Assembly: GCA_964509075.1 (NCBI GenBank)
Contig: CAZDWC010000005.1
Location: 1-64,000, forward strand
DNA from: UBA7239 sp964509075
GTDB taxonomy: Bacteria; Pseudomonadota; Gammaproteobacteria; Pseudomonadales; UBA7239
Length of the DNA stretch: 64,000 nucleotides
Direction: 5' to 3'
Made by a program: the position numbers and the translations under genes. Of the stretch, positions 1 to 7,342 are shown piece after piece; within the stretch, counting starts at the first letter, position 1, and every line of letters starts with the position of its first letter. Below the pieces are notes generated by a model that was not told where the DNA came from, ran no database searches, and saw only the letters and a program-made list of their open reading frames with translations.

Positions 1-1
1 C

Positions 2-622
2 GGCGCCGGCGCGCAGAACATGCGTGAACTGCTGAAGCAGATGCAGGTGCTGGGCAATGTGGTGGCGGATGAGCTGGCGAATCCCGCGTCTGCGATTCTC
101 GATATCGACCGCAAAGTGGCGGCGACCATGCGCGCATCGGATTTTCCGGCGCAGCAATTCGGCGCGCCATTAGCCGGCAGCCTGATCCCGTGGATCGACA
201 CCAAACTCGACAACGGTCAGAGCCGTGAGGAATGGAAAGGGCAGGCCGAGACCAACAAGATTCTTGGTCTGGATGGCAACGGCATCATCCCGATCGACGG
301 CCTGTGTGTGCGCATCGGCGCCATGCGTTGCCACAGCCAGGCGCTGACCATCAAGCTCAAGCGCGAAGTGCCGGTTTCCGAGGTCGAAGCCATGCTGGCA
401 TCAGCCAATGACTGGGTAAAAGTGGTGCCGAACGACAAGCCGGTCACGGTGCAGGAGCTCACACCGACGGCAGTCACCGGCACCTTGTCTGTGCCGGTCG
501 GGCGTATCCGTACACTGAATATGGGCAAGGACTACCTGTCGGCGTTCACCGTGGGTGACCAGTTGCTGTGGGGTGCAGCCGAGCCGCTGCGCCGCATGCT
601 GCGCATCATCGTCGAAGCCTGA
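2..622 (+). CDS. asd: Aspartate-semialdehyde dehydrogenase, C-terminal part (cut by window start)
   Basis: The frame is open from the first bases and reads GAGAQNMRELLKQM, so this is the last 206 residues of a gene that begins outside the window. Asd reduces aspartyl-phosphate to aspartate semialdehyde for lysine, diaminopimelate, threonine and methionine synthesis in the cytoplasm. The segment CVRIGAMRCHSQALTIKLK carries the substrate-binding Arg and the His expected in the catalytic domain of the E. coli-type enzyme; the catalytic Cys would lie upstream. GQSREEWKGQAETNKILG and the C-terminal WGAAEPLRRMLRII also fit the family. Asd followed by fimV and truA is the order seen in pseudomonads. 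The stop is followed by hairpins without a T-run. Confidence 0.95.
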   Translation, partial: GAGAQNMRELLKQMQVLGNVVADELANPASAILDIDRKVAATMRASDFPAQQFGAPLAGSLIPWIDTKLDNGQSREEWKGQAETNKILGLDGNGIIPIDGLCVRIGAMRCHSQALTIKLKREVPVSEVEAMLASANDWVKVVPNDKPVTVQELTPTAVTGTLSVPVGRIRTLNMGKDYLSAFTVGDQLLWGAAEPLRRMLRIIVEA

Positions 623-626
623 TCTG

Positions 627-689
627 GATGGGGGGGCGAAAGGCTCCCCATCAGTGATCGAGTTGGCAAAAAGCCCATGTTTGCCAGCT
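627..689. other. Two consecutive hairpins in the asd-fimV gap
   Basis: The first hairpin pairs GATGGGG (627-633) with CCCCATC (646-652). The second pairs 661-670 with 680-689 (10 bp, one G-U) around a 9-base loop. Neither is followed by a T-run, so they are not classic intrinsic terminators. They may protect the asd mRNA 3' end or belong to the fimV leader. The rest of the gap to 843 is AT-richer, but I could not identify a convincing promoter. Confidence 0.35.
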
Positions 690-843
690 AGTTACGTCAG
701 AATTTGAATCTGTATTCTAGCTTTTTGGGTTTTTATCCTGTAAATTCACGCGAGCTTGGTGTATTCAGGCTGCTGTCTTGGGTAGTGTCAGCGTCGCTCA
801 AACCACATGAAACGCCGTATTGGCGATAAAAAAGGGCAGGTCT

Positions 844-3840
844 ATGGATCGTAAATTTGTCATCGCACTCTCTTCACTGGCAGGCAGCATGATGCTGACG
901 GAAGCACATGCCATAGGATTGGGTGAGATCAAGCTGCGCACAAATCTGAATGAGCCGCTCAAGGCGGATATCCAGTTGTTGCAGGTCAAGGATCTGTCCG
1001 AAAACGAAATTCTGGTCAACCTTGCATCCAAGGACGATTTTGCCAAGGCGGGTGTGGATCGCGACTTCCTGTTGACCAGCCTGCGTTTCCGTCTTGATCT
1101 GGCGGATCCCAAGAATCCCAGAGTGGTTGTCACTACCGAACAACCGATTCGCGAGCCCTATCTTAATTTTCTGGTGGAAGTGCAATGGCCGAGTGGGCGC
1201 CTGCTGCGTGAATATACGCTGTTGATGGATTTGCCTGCTTTTGCAGACACTATGGGCGGCAGCGCTCGCAGCTTGAGAGGTACCAGTGTTCCTGCAGGTG
1301 AGCCCATGCCTGCGGATGAAGGTGTTTCGGAAGTTGGCAGCGAAAAACCGGTAGTAAAACCTGCGCCCAGAAAACCGGCTCCTGCTGAGTCAGTGGCCGT
1401 TTCTGATGAGAGTGCTGCACCGGCCATAGCTGAGCCTGCTCTGCAGCCAGCGGCAGGCGTGACGGTGCGCCGTGCAACCCGCGCCGAAATCGAGAATTAT
1501 AGAGCTGCTGCTCCTGTTGCGGAGAGTGTGACTGCCGAGAAGAGTGTTGAGCCTGAATCGCAGCCTGAAACGGTATCGGCCGCGACAGCCGATTCGCCAG
1601 CTGCAGACATTGCGCCTGCTACACCGGCAGACGGAAGCTATGGCCCTACCCAGTCCAGCGATACCCTTTGGAAGATTGCACAGCGTGTACGCCCTGCTGG
1701 TGGCGTCAGTGTTCATCAAACAATGGTGGCTATCCAGCGCCTGAATCCCCAGGCTTTCAGCAATGGCAATATCAATCTGCTGAAAAAAGGTCAGGTTCTG
1801 AAGCTGCCGAGCCAGGAAGAAATTTCCAGTATCACCCAGGGCGAAGCGGTATCAGCAGTTGATAGCCAGGTCGCCGAATGGAAAGCGAAGCGCGGCCAAA
1901 CTGCTGCTCCTGTCGGTGGTCAACTGGATGCGACTGGCAAGGCGGCAGAAGAGGCTCCAGCGGCAGTTGCCAGCGAAGGTCAGCTCAAACTGGCTGCACC
2001 GGCCGAAGTTTCGGAGAGCAAGGCGGGTGCTGGTGCTGGCGAAGCTGCTAACAGCAAGGCTGAAATCAAGGCGCTCAAGAATCAGCTCACAGTGGGCATG
2101 GAAGAATTGAATCGCGCACAGCGCGAGAATCAGGATCTTGCTTCACGCGCGAAGGATCTTGATGGCCAGATAGCCAATGCCGAGAAGTTGCTGAACCTGC
2201 AAAGTGGTGAACTGGCTGCTCTGCAGGCCAAACTGGTGGCTGAACAGCAGGCGAGGCAGGAAGAGCAAGCCAGGTTGGAGGCTGAAGCAAAAGCCAAGGC
2301 TGAAGCCGCGGCTGCGGCGCAGCTGCAACAGACTACGCCAGCCACTGAGCCCGCCGGCACCGCAGTACCGGCACAGGGTTCGGCTGCAGAATCTGTTGCT
2401 CCAGCCTTGCCTTCTGCCAGTACAGAAGCCGCCCAACCGCCGACAACAGAGGCGGCTGCTACAGACATGGCGCCTCAGCCTGCCAAACCGGTAGAGCCTG
2501 CTCCACAGGTGCAGGAATCTGCAGCCAAGCCTGCACCAGCCGAGACGCCTGCCAGCCAGCCGGTTGTTGCAGAGAAGAGTGATTCGCCACTGTCAAGCAA
2601 GCCGGTAATCGGCGGCATAGTAGGTGTGCTGGCTTTGCTGTTGGCTCTGTTCGGCTATCGGCGCATGGCTGAAAAGCGTGCGCAGTCCGACGATGAGGAA
2701 GACTCGTTTGCCGGTTTTGGTGAGGAAACGGTCGAGCCTGAGCATCATGTTGATACCAGTGTTGCTGCAGAAGTTGATGAGGATTTGCTCAACCTGGATG
2801 AGGAAATTGAAGCTGCCCAGCAAGTCGAAGCTGCTGCTGAAGTTGAAGCGGCACCGGCGCCGAAGCCGGAAACCGGTGATGTGCTTGGTGAAGCGGATAT
2901 CTATATATCTTTTGGCAACTTCGACAAGGGGGAGACCCTGCTCAGGACCGCCATCAATGGTGAGCCGCAGCGTACGGATTACCGTTTGAAATTGCTGGAG
3001 TTGTATAAGGAAGCCGACAATCTTGCAGCATTTGATGAAGTGTACAAAGAGTTGATCGAGCTGGATGATGATGCTGCCAACTTGCGTGCAGGCGAACTTC
3101 GCGGCCGTATTTCCGGCGCTGACAGTACGCCATTTGCATTTGGTGTTTCTTCGGCAGCGGCTGCAGCCGGTATCAGCGATGATGAGCTGGATCTGGATTT
3201 TGATCTTGAAGCCGAACCGGTAGCTGAGTCGGCACCATTGGCGACAGCTGCAGAAGACTTCGACATCGATTTTACATCAGAGGTTGCGGCACCGGCAGCG
3301 GATCAAAAGCCGGCTGAGACATTCGATCTGGATATGGATCTTGATCTCGATTTCGATCTGCCTTCCAGTGCCCCGGCTTCCGAAGCGCTGACTGCCAAGC
3401 ATCCTGCCATTGATCTGGGCAACATGAATCTGGAAGTGCCAGTTGCGGAGATCGAACCTGCTGCAGAGGCAGAGGTCGAGGCTGAGAGCAGTGTGTCCGT
3501 TGATGACCTTGGCTTGGACTTTGATCTGGACCTGGATCTGGATTCCGGTGCCGATGTTGGGGCAGAGCCTGAAGCTGTACAGCTCGAAGATGCGACGCCT
3601 GTCGCTGCGGATGTTGACAACAGCATGCTCGAAGCTGTCACCGCCGATGCGGGTGAGGTTGACGAAGAACTCGATTTCCTTTCTGATGCCGATGAAGCTG
3701 CCACCAAACTGGATCTTGCTCGTGCCTACATCGATATGGGAGACAAGGATGGAGCGCGAGACATTCTTGAAGAAGTACTGGAAGAAGGTCGTGAAGATCA
3801 GAAGCGTGAAGCGCGTACACTGCTAGATGATCTTGCCTGA
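844..3840 (+). CDS. fimV: FimV-like peptidoglycan-binding polar hub protein
   Basis: This 998-residue protein has the full FimV architecture. A signal peptide ends at about AHA (residue 23). The conserved FimV N-terminal domain spans about 24-120 (GLGEIKLRTNLNEPLKADI). A LysM-like peptidoglycan-binding domain lies at about 265-325, followed by an Ala/Pro/Glu-rich linker with a coiled coil. One membrane helix sits at about 584-606. The cytoplasmic part is strongly acidic (repeated DLDFDL runs), with TPR-like helices near 680-740 and the C-terminal FimV helix-loop-helix at 937-998. In relatives FimV organises the cell pole and supports type IV pili and secretion. I chose ATG 844 because AGGG at 833-836 precedes it and it opens directly into the signal peptide; an in-frame TTG at 820 would add eight residues. 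The frame runs into truA. Confidence 0.95.
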   Translation: MDRKFVIALSSLAGSMMLTEAHAIGLGEIKLRTNLNEPLKADIQLLQVKDLSENEILVNLASKDDFAKAGVDRDFLLTSLRFRLDLADPKNPRVVVTTEQPIREPYLNFLVEVQWPSGRLLREYTLLMDLPAFADTMGGSARSLRGTSVPAGEPMPADEGVSEVGSEKPVVKPAPRKPAPAESVAVSDESAAPAIAEPALQPAAGVTVRRATRAEIENYRAAAPVAESVTAEKSVEPESQPETVSAATADSPAADIAPATPADGSYGPTQSSDTLWKIAQRVRPAGGVSVHQTMVAIQRLNPQAFSNGNINLLKKGQVLKLPSQEEISSITQGEAVSAVDSQVAEWKAKRGQTAAPVGGQLDATGKAAEEAPAAVASEGQLKLAAPAEVSESKAGAGAGEAANSKAEIKALKNQLTVGMEELNRAQRENQDLASRAKDLDGQIANAEKLLNLQSGELAALQAKLVAEQQARQEEQARLEAEAKAKAEAAAAAQLQQTTPATEPAGTAVPAQGSAAESVAPALPSASTEAAQPPTTEAAATDMAPQPAKPVEPAPQVQESAAKPAPAETPASQPVVAEKSDSPLSSKPVIGGIVGVLALLLALFGYRRMAEKRAQSDDEEDSFAGFGEETVEPEHHVDTSVAAEVDEDLLNLDEEIEAAQQVEAAAEVEAAPAPKPETGDVLGEADIYISFGNFDKGETLLRTAINGEPQRTDYRLKLLELYKEADNLAAFDEVYKELIELDDDAANLRAGELRGRISGADSTPFAFGVSSAAAAAGISDDELDLDFDLEAEPVAESAPLATAAEDFDIDFTSEVAAPAADQKPAETFDLDMDLDLDFDLPSSAPASEALTAKHPAIDLGNMNLEVPVAEIEPAAEAEVEAESSVSVDDLGLDFDLDLDLDSGADVGAEPEAVQLEDATPVAADVDNSMLEAVTADAGEVDEELDFLSDADEAATKLDLARAYIDMGDKDGARDILEEVLEEGREDQKREARTLLDDLA

Positions 3841-4711
3841 AGTAAAAGCCTACCAGCGTAATGCTGAAATAATGCCCGGTGGAACACTTCCGCCGGGCAT
3901 TTTTCGTTGGGCGCTCGCAGTGGAATATCGCGGCGACAAGTATCACGGTTGGCAGCGCCTGCGAGGCCGCGATGAGCCTACTGTACAGGCAGAAGTGGAG
4001 CGTGCGCTCAGTCATGTTGCCGATGAATCCATAACCGTGGTGTGTGCAGGTCGCACCGATGCCGGGGTGCATGCCACAGGGCAGATCATTCATTTCGATA
4101 CCATGGCCATTCGCCCTCAAAAGGCCTGGGTGCTGGGAGCTAATAGCCAGTTGCCCCGGAATATTCGCATAAAGTGGGCTTTGGCAGTTGATCCGCAGTT
4201 TCACGCCCGTTTTTCAGCGCGTGCACGCACGTATCGTTACCTCATTGCGAACACAGTGACACAGCCTGCGGTTGCCGCAGACCAGTGCCTGTGGGTACGC
4301 CAGCCGCTTGATACGGCAGCCATGCAGCGCGCAGCCGATTATTGTCTCGGCGAACACGATTTCAGTAGCGTGCGCGGATCCAGTTGTCAGGCGAAAAGTC
4401 CGGTGCGCACCGTGCATAGTTTCACGGTCACAGCTGTACATGGCTGGGTTGTGGTTGAAATCTGCGGCAATGCTTTCCTGCATCATATGGTACGGAATCT
4501 TATGGGGCTGTTGCTGCCGGTGGGGCGCGGCTTGCAGGCGCCGGAATGGGTACGCGATGTGCTGGGCTTGCGTGATCGCAAACAGGGTGGAAAAACGGAA
4601 GCGCCTGGCGCACTGTATCTGGTAAAAGTCGATTACGAAGAGAGTTATCTTTTGCCGAAAATGCCAAAAGGGCCTTTCATGCTGCCGGATAACCTCGATT
4701 GTATGGTATGA
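3827..4711 (+). CDS. truA: tRNA pseudouridine(38-40) synthase TruA
   Basis: TruA isomerises uridines 38-40 in the anticodon arm of many tRNAs. The active-site Asp is residue 78 in the motif GRTDAGVHA; VEYRGDKYHGWQR and the C-terminal FLHHMVRNLMG also match the family. From ATG 3827 the product is 294 residues (279 from ATG 3872), against about 270 for E. coli TruA. Neither ATG has a good ribosome binding site. ATG 3827 overlaps the fimV stop by 14 bases, which suits translational coupling, so I keep it. Oddly, a near-perfect terminator-like hairpin at 3870-3904 lies inside the reading frame. The stop overlaps the start of the following AraC-type gene. Confidence 0.95.
   Translation: MILPEVKAYQRNAEIMPGGTLPPGIFRWALAVEYRGDKYHGWQRLRGRDEPTVQAEVERALSHVADESITVVCAGRTDAGVHATGQIIHFDTMAIRPQKAWVLGANSQLPRNIRIKWALAVDPQFHARFSARARTYRYLIANTVTQPAVAADQCLWVRQPLDTAAMQRAADYCLGEHDFSSVRGSSCQAKSPVRTVHSFTVTAVHGWVVVEICGNAFLHHMVRNLMGLLLPVGRGLQAPEWVRDVLGLRDRKQGGKTEAPGALYLVKVDYEESYLLPKMPKGPFMLPDNLDCMV
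3870..3904 (+). terminator. Strong intrinsic-terminator-like hairpin inside the truA frame
   Basis: AATGCCCGGTGGAA (3870-3883) pairs along 14 bp, with one G-U, with TTCCGCCGGGCATT (3887-3900) around the loop CAC, and a T-run follows to 3904. It starts 29 bases after the fimV stop, where a fimV terminator would be expected, yet it lies within the open frame of truA. Ribosomes entering truA from the fimV end would melt it, so it may act as an attenuator of truA. Confidence 0.75.
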
Positions 4712-5802
4712 GCAACGAAGACACAGTTCCCTGCAGGTTTGTGCGTTCACTGCTGCGCTTTCTCGAAGCGCAGGGCTGTGACATGGCTTCGATACGTGAA
4801 GCGGTAGGACTGCCCTTTAATCCACTGGACAAGGCCTACACCGGTGAGGAGCCTGTTCCTGCATTGAGTTACAGCCGTTTGTACCAATGGGCGATGTGGA
4901 TGGTGCAGGATGAGTCTTTCGGTTTGTGTGCCCAGGGTGTGCGTCCGTTGGGCACCTTCCGCATGATGAGTTATGCACTGATCAATTGCCGCAATCTTGA
5001 GCACGCCATCAACAGGGCAGCGGACTTCAACGAAATTCTGAAGTTCAGTCGCGACCCGCAACAGACCACGCGCCGTCGCCCCAGCAGTCATTCACAAGGA
5101 TGGCCCTTGCGGCGCGAGAAAGATGCAGAGGGTAAGCCGGTGGCGGCGTATTACTACGACACGGATTTTTACAGTGTCGAGCAAATGGGGGAAGATGCCT
5201 TGCTCGGTATCGCCAGCGGTTTGTCGATCTGGCACCGCTTCTGCAGCTGGTTGATCGATCGCACCATTGAACTGGAAGAAGTGATGTTTTGCGGCGATCC
5301 GCCACCCAGCATTGAAAAATACCAGCAGTTTTTCAATTGCGTGCTGCGCTTCAATCAACCGGAAAACGGCTTTCGTTTCAGTGTTGATTATCTGGATTTC
5401 CCGATACTGCAAACAGAAGACTCATTGCGGGAGTTTCTGCGCAATGCGCCATTCCAGTTGATCACCATGCCCAATCATGGTGAATCGGTTGCGTCGCAGA
5501 TTCGTTCGTTGATCGGTCATGATGTCAGCAAGAAATTTCCCAGTTTTGAGCAGATTACCGAGCGGTTGAACATGTCGGCAACAACCTTGCGTCGCCGCTT
5601 GCGCAAGGAGCAAATCAGTTATCAGGAGATCAAGGACAACTGCCGGCGCGATGCGTCACTGGTTTATCTATCGCGACCGGAGTTGTCGATAAATGCCATT
5701 GCGGCCTTGATGGGGTTTACAGATGCTAGTTCCTTCCACCGCTCATTCAAGAAATGGACGGGCATGACACCGAAGGAATATCGCGAGCGCGGTGAGGATT
5801 GA
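4708..5802 (+). CDS. AraC-family transcriptional regulator (AraC-binding-type N-terminal domain)
   Basis: A 364-residue regulator. The N-terminal part (about 15-200) resembles the arabinose-binding-type domain of the OruR/ArgR-like AraC subgroup, with RPLGTFRMMSYALINCRNLE typical. The C-terminal part (about 270-362) is a double helix-turn-helix: FEQITERLNMSATTLRRRL and the signature IAALMGFTDASSFHRSFKKW, ending GMTPKEYR. ATG 4708 overlaps the truA stop (ATGA), so the two genes are probably translated from one message. A terminator follows at 5806-5831. The inducer is unknown. Related regulators often control catabolic or lipid genes, so the acyl-CoA synthetase nearby is a possible but untested target. 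Confidence 0.92.
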   Translation: MSNEDTVPCRFVRSLLRFLEAQGCDMASIREAVGLPFNPLDKAYTGEEPVPALSYSRLYQWAMWMVQDESFGLCAQGVRPLGTFRMMSYALINCRNLEHAINRAADFNEILKFSRDPQQTTRRRPSSHSQGWPLRREKDAEGKPVAAYYYDTDFYSVEQMGEDALLGIASGLSIWHRFCSWLIDRTIELEEVMFCGDPPPSIEKYQQFFNCVLRFNQPENGFRFSVDYLDFPILQTEDSLREFLRNAPFQLITMPNHGESVASQIRSLIGHDVSKKFPSFEQITERLNMSATTLRRRLRKEQISYQEIKDNCRRDASLVYLSRPELSINAIAALMGFTDASSFHRSFKKWTGMTPKEYRERGED

Positions 5803-5805
5803 GAG

Positions 5806-5831
5806 ATACTGGCGACGGCAGTATTTTTTTT
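5806..5831 (+). terminator. Intrinsic terminator after the AraC-type gene
   Basis: ATACTG (5806-5811) pairs with CAGTAT (5819-5824) around a seven-base loop, followed directly by eight T. It lies four bases after the stop of the AraC-type gene, in the gap before the convergent minus-strand gene. Confidence 0.75.
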
Positions 5832-5845
5832 GCAAGCGGACTGCG

Positions 5846-6271
5846 TTAATACTCCGGGTTCCGGGTGCGCAACAGATAAATAACGCGTATACAGCCCCAC
5901 AGTGTAGCCATGCCGATGCCACCATAGACTGATGCGGTCTGTGCTGCGCCGTTGCTGAGCGCTGCTGTCCATATTGCAATCACGCCTATATCGCCCAGCA
6001 GTAGTGCCTCTTGGTAGCGACGAAATGTAGGCAGGTGAATACTGGGCGCGAACAGCATGCGCGCATAGAACCAGCCGACCATGGTAGCGATGACAGAGGC
6101 ATAAGACGCCATCAGGGTGCCGATGGCGGGCATGTATTCGGTAATGCCGAAGGTGCTGCGGGCAAACTTTTCCGAAGCCACAAGTGCATAAAGTACTGTG
6201 CCTGCAATCAGCGGTAATTCCAGCAGAAAAATTTTCCACCAGTTTGGTGAAAGCCCTTCGGGTGCGTGCAT
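5846..6271 (-). CDS. Small four-helix membrane protein of unknown function
   Basis: I do not recognise this family. From ATG 6271 (MHAPEGLSPNWWK) the product is 141 residues with about four hydrophobic helices: FLLELPLIAGTVLYALV, a helix around IGTLMASYASVIATMVGWFY, a third around LLLGDIGVIAIWTAAL and a fourth around GGIGMATLWGCIRVIYLL. It has no signal peptide, Cys pair or charged active-site motif. The longer upstream open frame is discarded because it antisense-overlaps coding sequence and is not hydrophobic. It ends the minus-strand run that follows the next gene at 30 bases spacing, so the two are probably co-transcribed. Confidence 0.7.
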   Translation of the reverse strand: MHAPEGLSPNWWKIFLLELPLIAGTVLYALVASEKFARSTFGITEYMPAIGTLMASYASVIATMVGWFYARMLFAPSIHLPTFRRYQEALLLGDIGVIAIWTAALSNGAAQTASVYGGIGMATLWGCIRVIYLLRTRNPEY

Positions 6272-6300
6272 GATTTTGAGTCTCGGAAGATGTGAAATAA

Positions 6301-7200
6301 TTAGTTGGGTGATGCTTGGGCGTTCAATGTCGTGGAACCGCCTACTCCGATGTAGTCCAACGCAGGATTGCCGCTGGCAATGGCCTTTCGGGATAGGGCT
6401 TTCCACTCTGCGCGCTGTTGTGGCCTGTGACCGCAAGCCCACAGTACCTCCAGTACAACGACACAAATCAGGCGAGGTGAAGCCAGCGTTTCAGCGATAA
6501 ATCCATACACAATAGTTTCGATCACATACCCTGCACGCTGTAGCCGCTGGCGCCAGCTGCAAGAGATCAGATAGCTCCATAGTGGCACCCACACGGCAGA
6601 ACGATTTACGCGAGGCGGTAAGGGCTCTGGAGTATGCGAGAGTGTTTGCAATGCAGCAAACCCCAGTAGTGGTAGCCAGGGCGAGACATCGTGTACCGCC
6701 AGTGCGGAAGCGGTAAACCAGATGCCGGCAGATAGCATTGACAGTGCTAATCCCCAGACAACATCGCGCTCAATAAAAGCCCAGGCCAGCCACCACAAGG
6801 TCAGGCCAACTTGAAAGGCGATGGCTACTGATTCGCCGCCCAGTGTTCTGATGGTCAGCGCTATAAAAATAACAATGCCCGGCATGGCAATGGTGTGGCC
6901 AGCACGTGCGATCCATGTGGTATGAAATATGTCGTTCAAGTAACTCTGGTATTGCAGGCTAAGGTTGGTGACGTTGGTGCTCGGTACTACGGTGAACGTT
7001 TGGTACCAGCGAGCAAAAGCATTTCTATCGTTTGCTTTGGGTGCAAACAGCCAGCTGACTTTACGCGCCCAGAACCATTGTTCCGGTGATGGTTCTACAA
7101 ACAGTTCAGCGGGCACTCCTGACACATAAGATAAGCGCGGATCGTGTTGAGTCGTTGCGGTGCTGTGGTCGCTGTCTATGGATGGTGTGGCATTGGACAT
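6301..7200 (-). CDS. Polytopic membrane protein of unknown function
   Basis: The 299-residue product from ATG 7200 (MSNATPSIDSD) has a soluble N-terminal region of about 90 residues (with WFWARKVSWLFAPKAND), then around five hydrophobic segments, for example MPGIVIFIALTIRTLGG and ALSMLSAGIWFTASALAV. A motif LQTLSHTPEPLPPRVN sits between helices. The His/Glu-Pro-x-Pro-Pro pattern is faintly like membrane proteins of the Mpo1/DUF962 type, but I would not assign it. The C-terminal tail GVGGSTTLNAQASPN is soluble. It lies 30 bases upstream of the small four-helix membrane gene and 142 bases from the end of the acyl-CoA synthetase gene, with a terminator between. Confidence 0.72.
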   Translation of the reverse strand: MSNATPSIDSDHSTATTQHDPRLSYVSGVPAELFVEPSPEQWFWARKVSWLFAPKANDRNAFARWYQTFTVVPSTNVTNLSLQYQSYLNDIFHTTWIARAGHTIAMPGIVIFIALTIRTLGGESVAIAFQVGLTLWWLAWAFIERDVVWGLALSMLSAGIWFTASALAVHDVSPWLPLLGFAALQTLSHTPEPLPPRVNRSAVWVPLWSYLISCSWRQRLQRAGYVIETIVYGFIAETLASPRLICVVVLEVLWACGHRPQQRAEWKALSRKAIASGNPALDYIGVGGSTTLNAQASPN

Positions 7201-7299
7201 TGTTCTGGCGTCTTCAGGATAACGTAGTTCAGAAATGCCGCCATCATAGCTAAGAGAATTTGAAAGCACCTTCTAATGCAGTTGCCATATGCGTAAAAC

Positions 7300-7324
7300 A
7301 AACCGGCGCTCTAGGCGCCGGTTT
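7300..7324 (-). terminator. Terminator downstream of the acyl-CoA synthetase gene
   Basis: AAACCGGCGC (7300-7309) and GCGCCGGTTT (7315-7324) form a perfect 10-bp stem with a five-base loop. On the minus strand the stem is followed by TTTGTTTT, and it lies 18 bases beyond the stop at 7343. T-rich sequence also follows on the plus strand, so it could work in both directions. Confidence 0.75.
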
Positions 7325-7342
7325 TTGTCTTTCCTGTTTTTC

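Noticed and set aside
2281..2600. Ala/Pro/Glu-rich repetitive stretch of fimV as a candidate DNA repeat.
   Set aside because: It is low-complexity coding sequence of the FimV linker, variable in this family, not a DNA-level tandem repeat.
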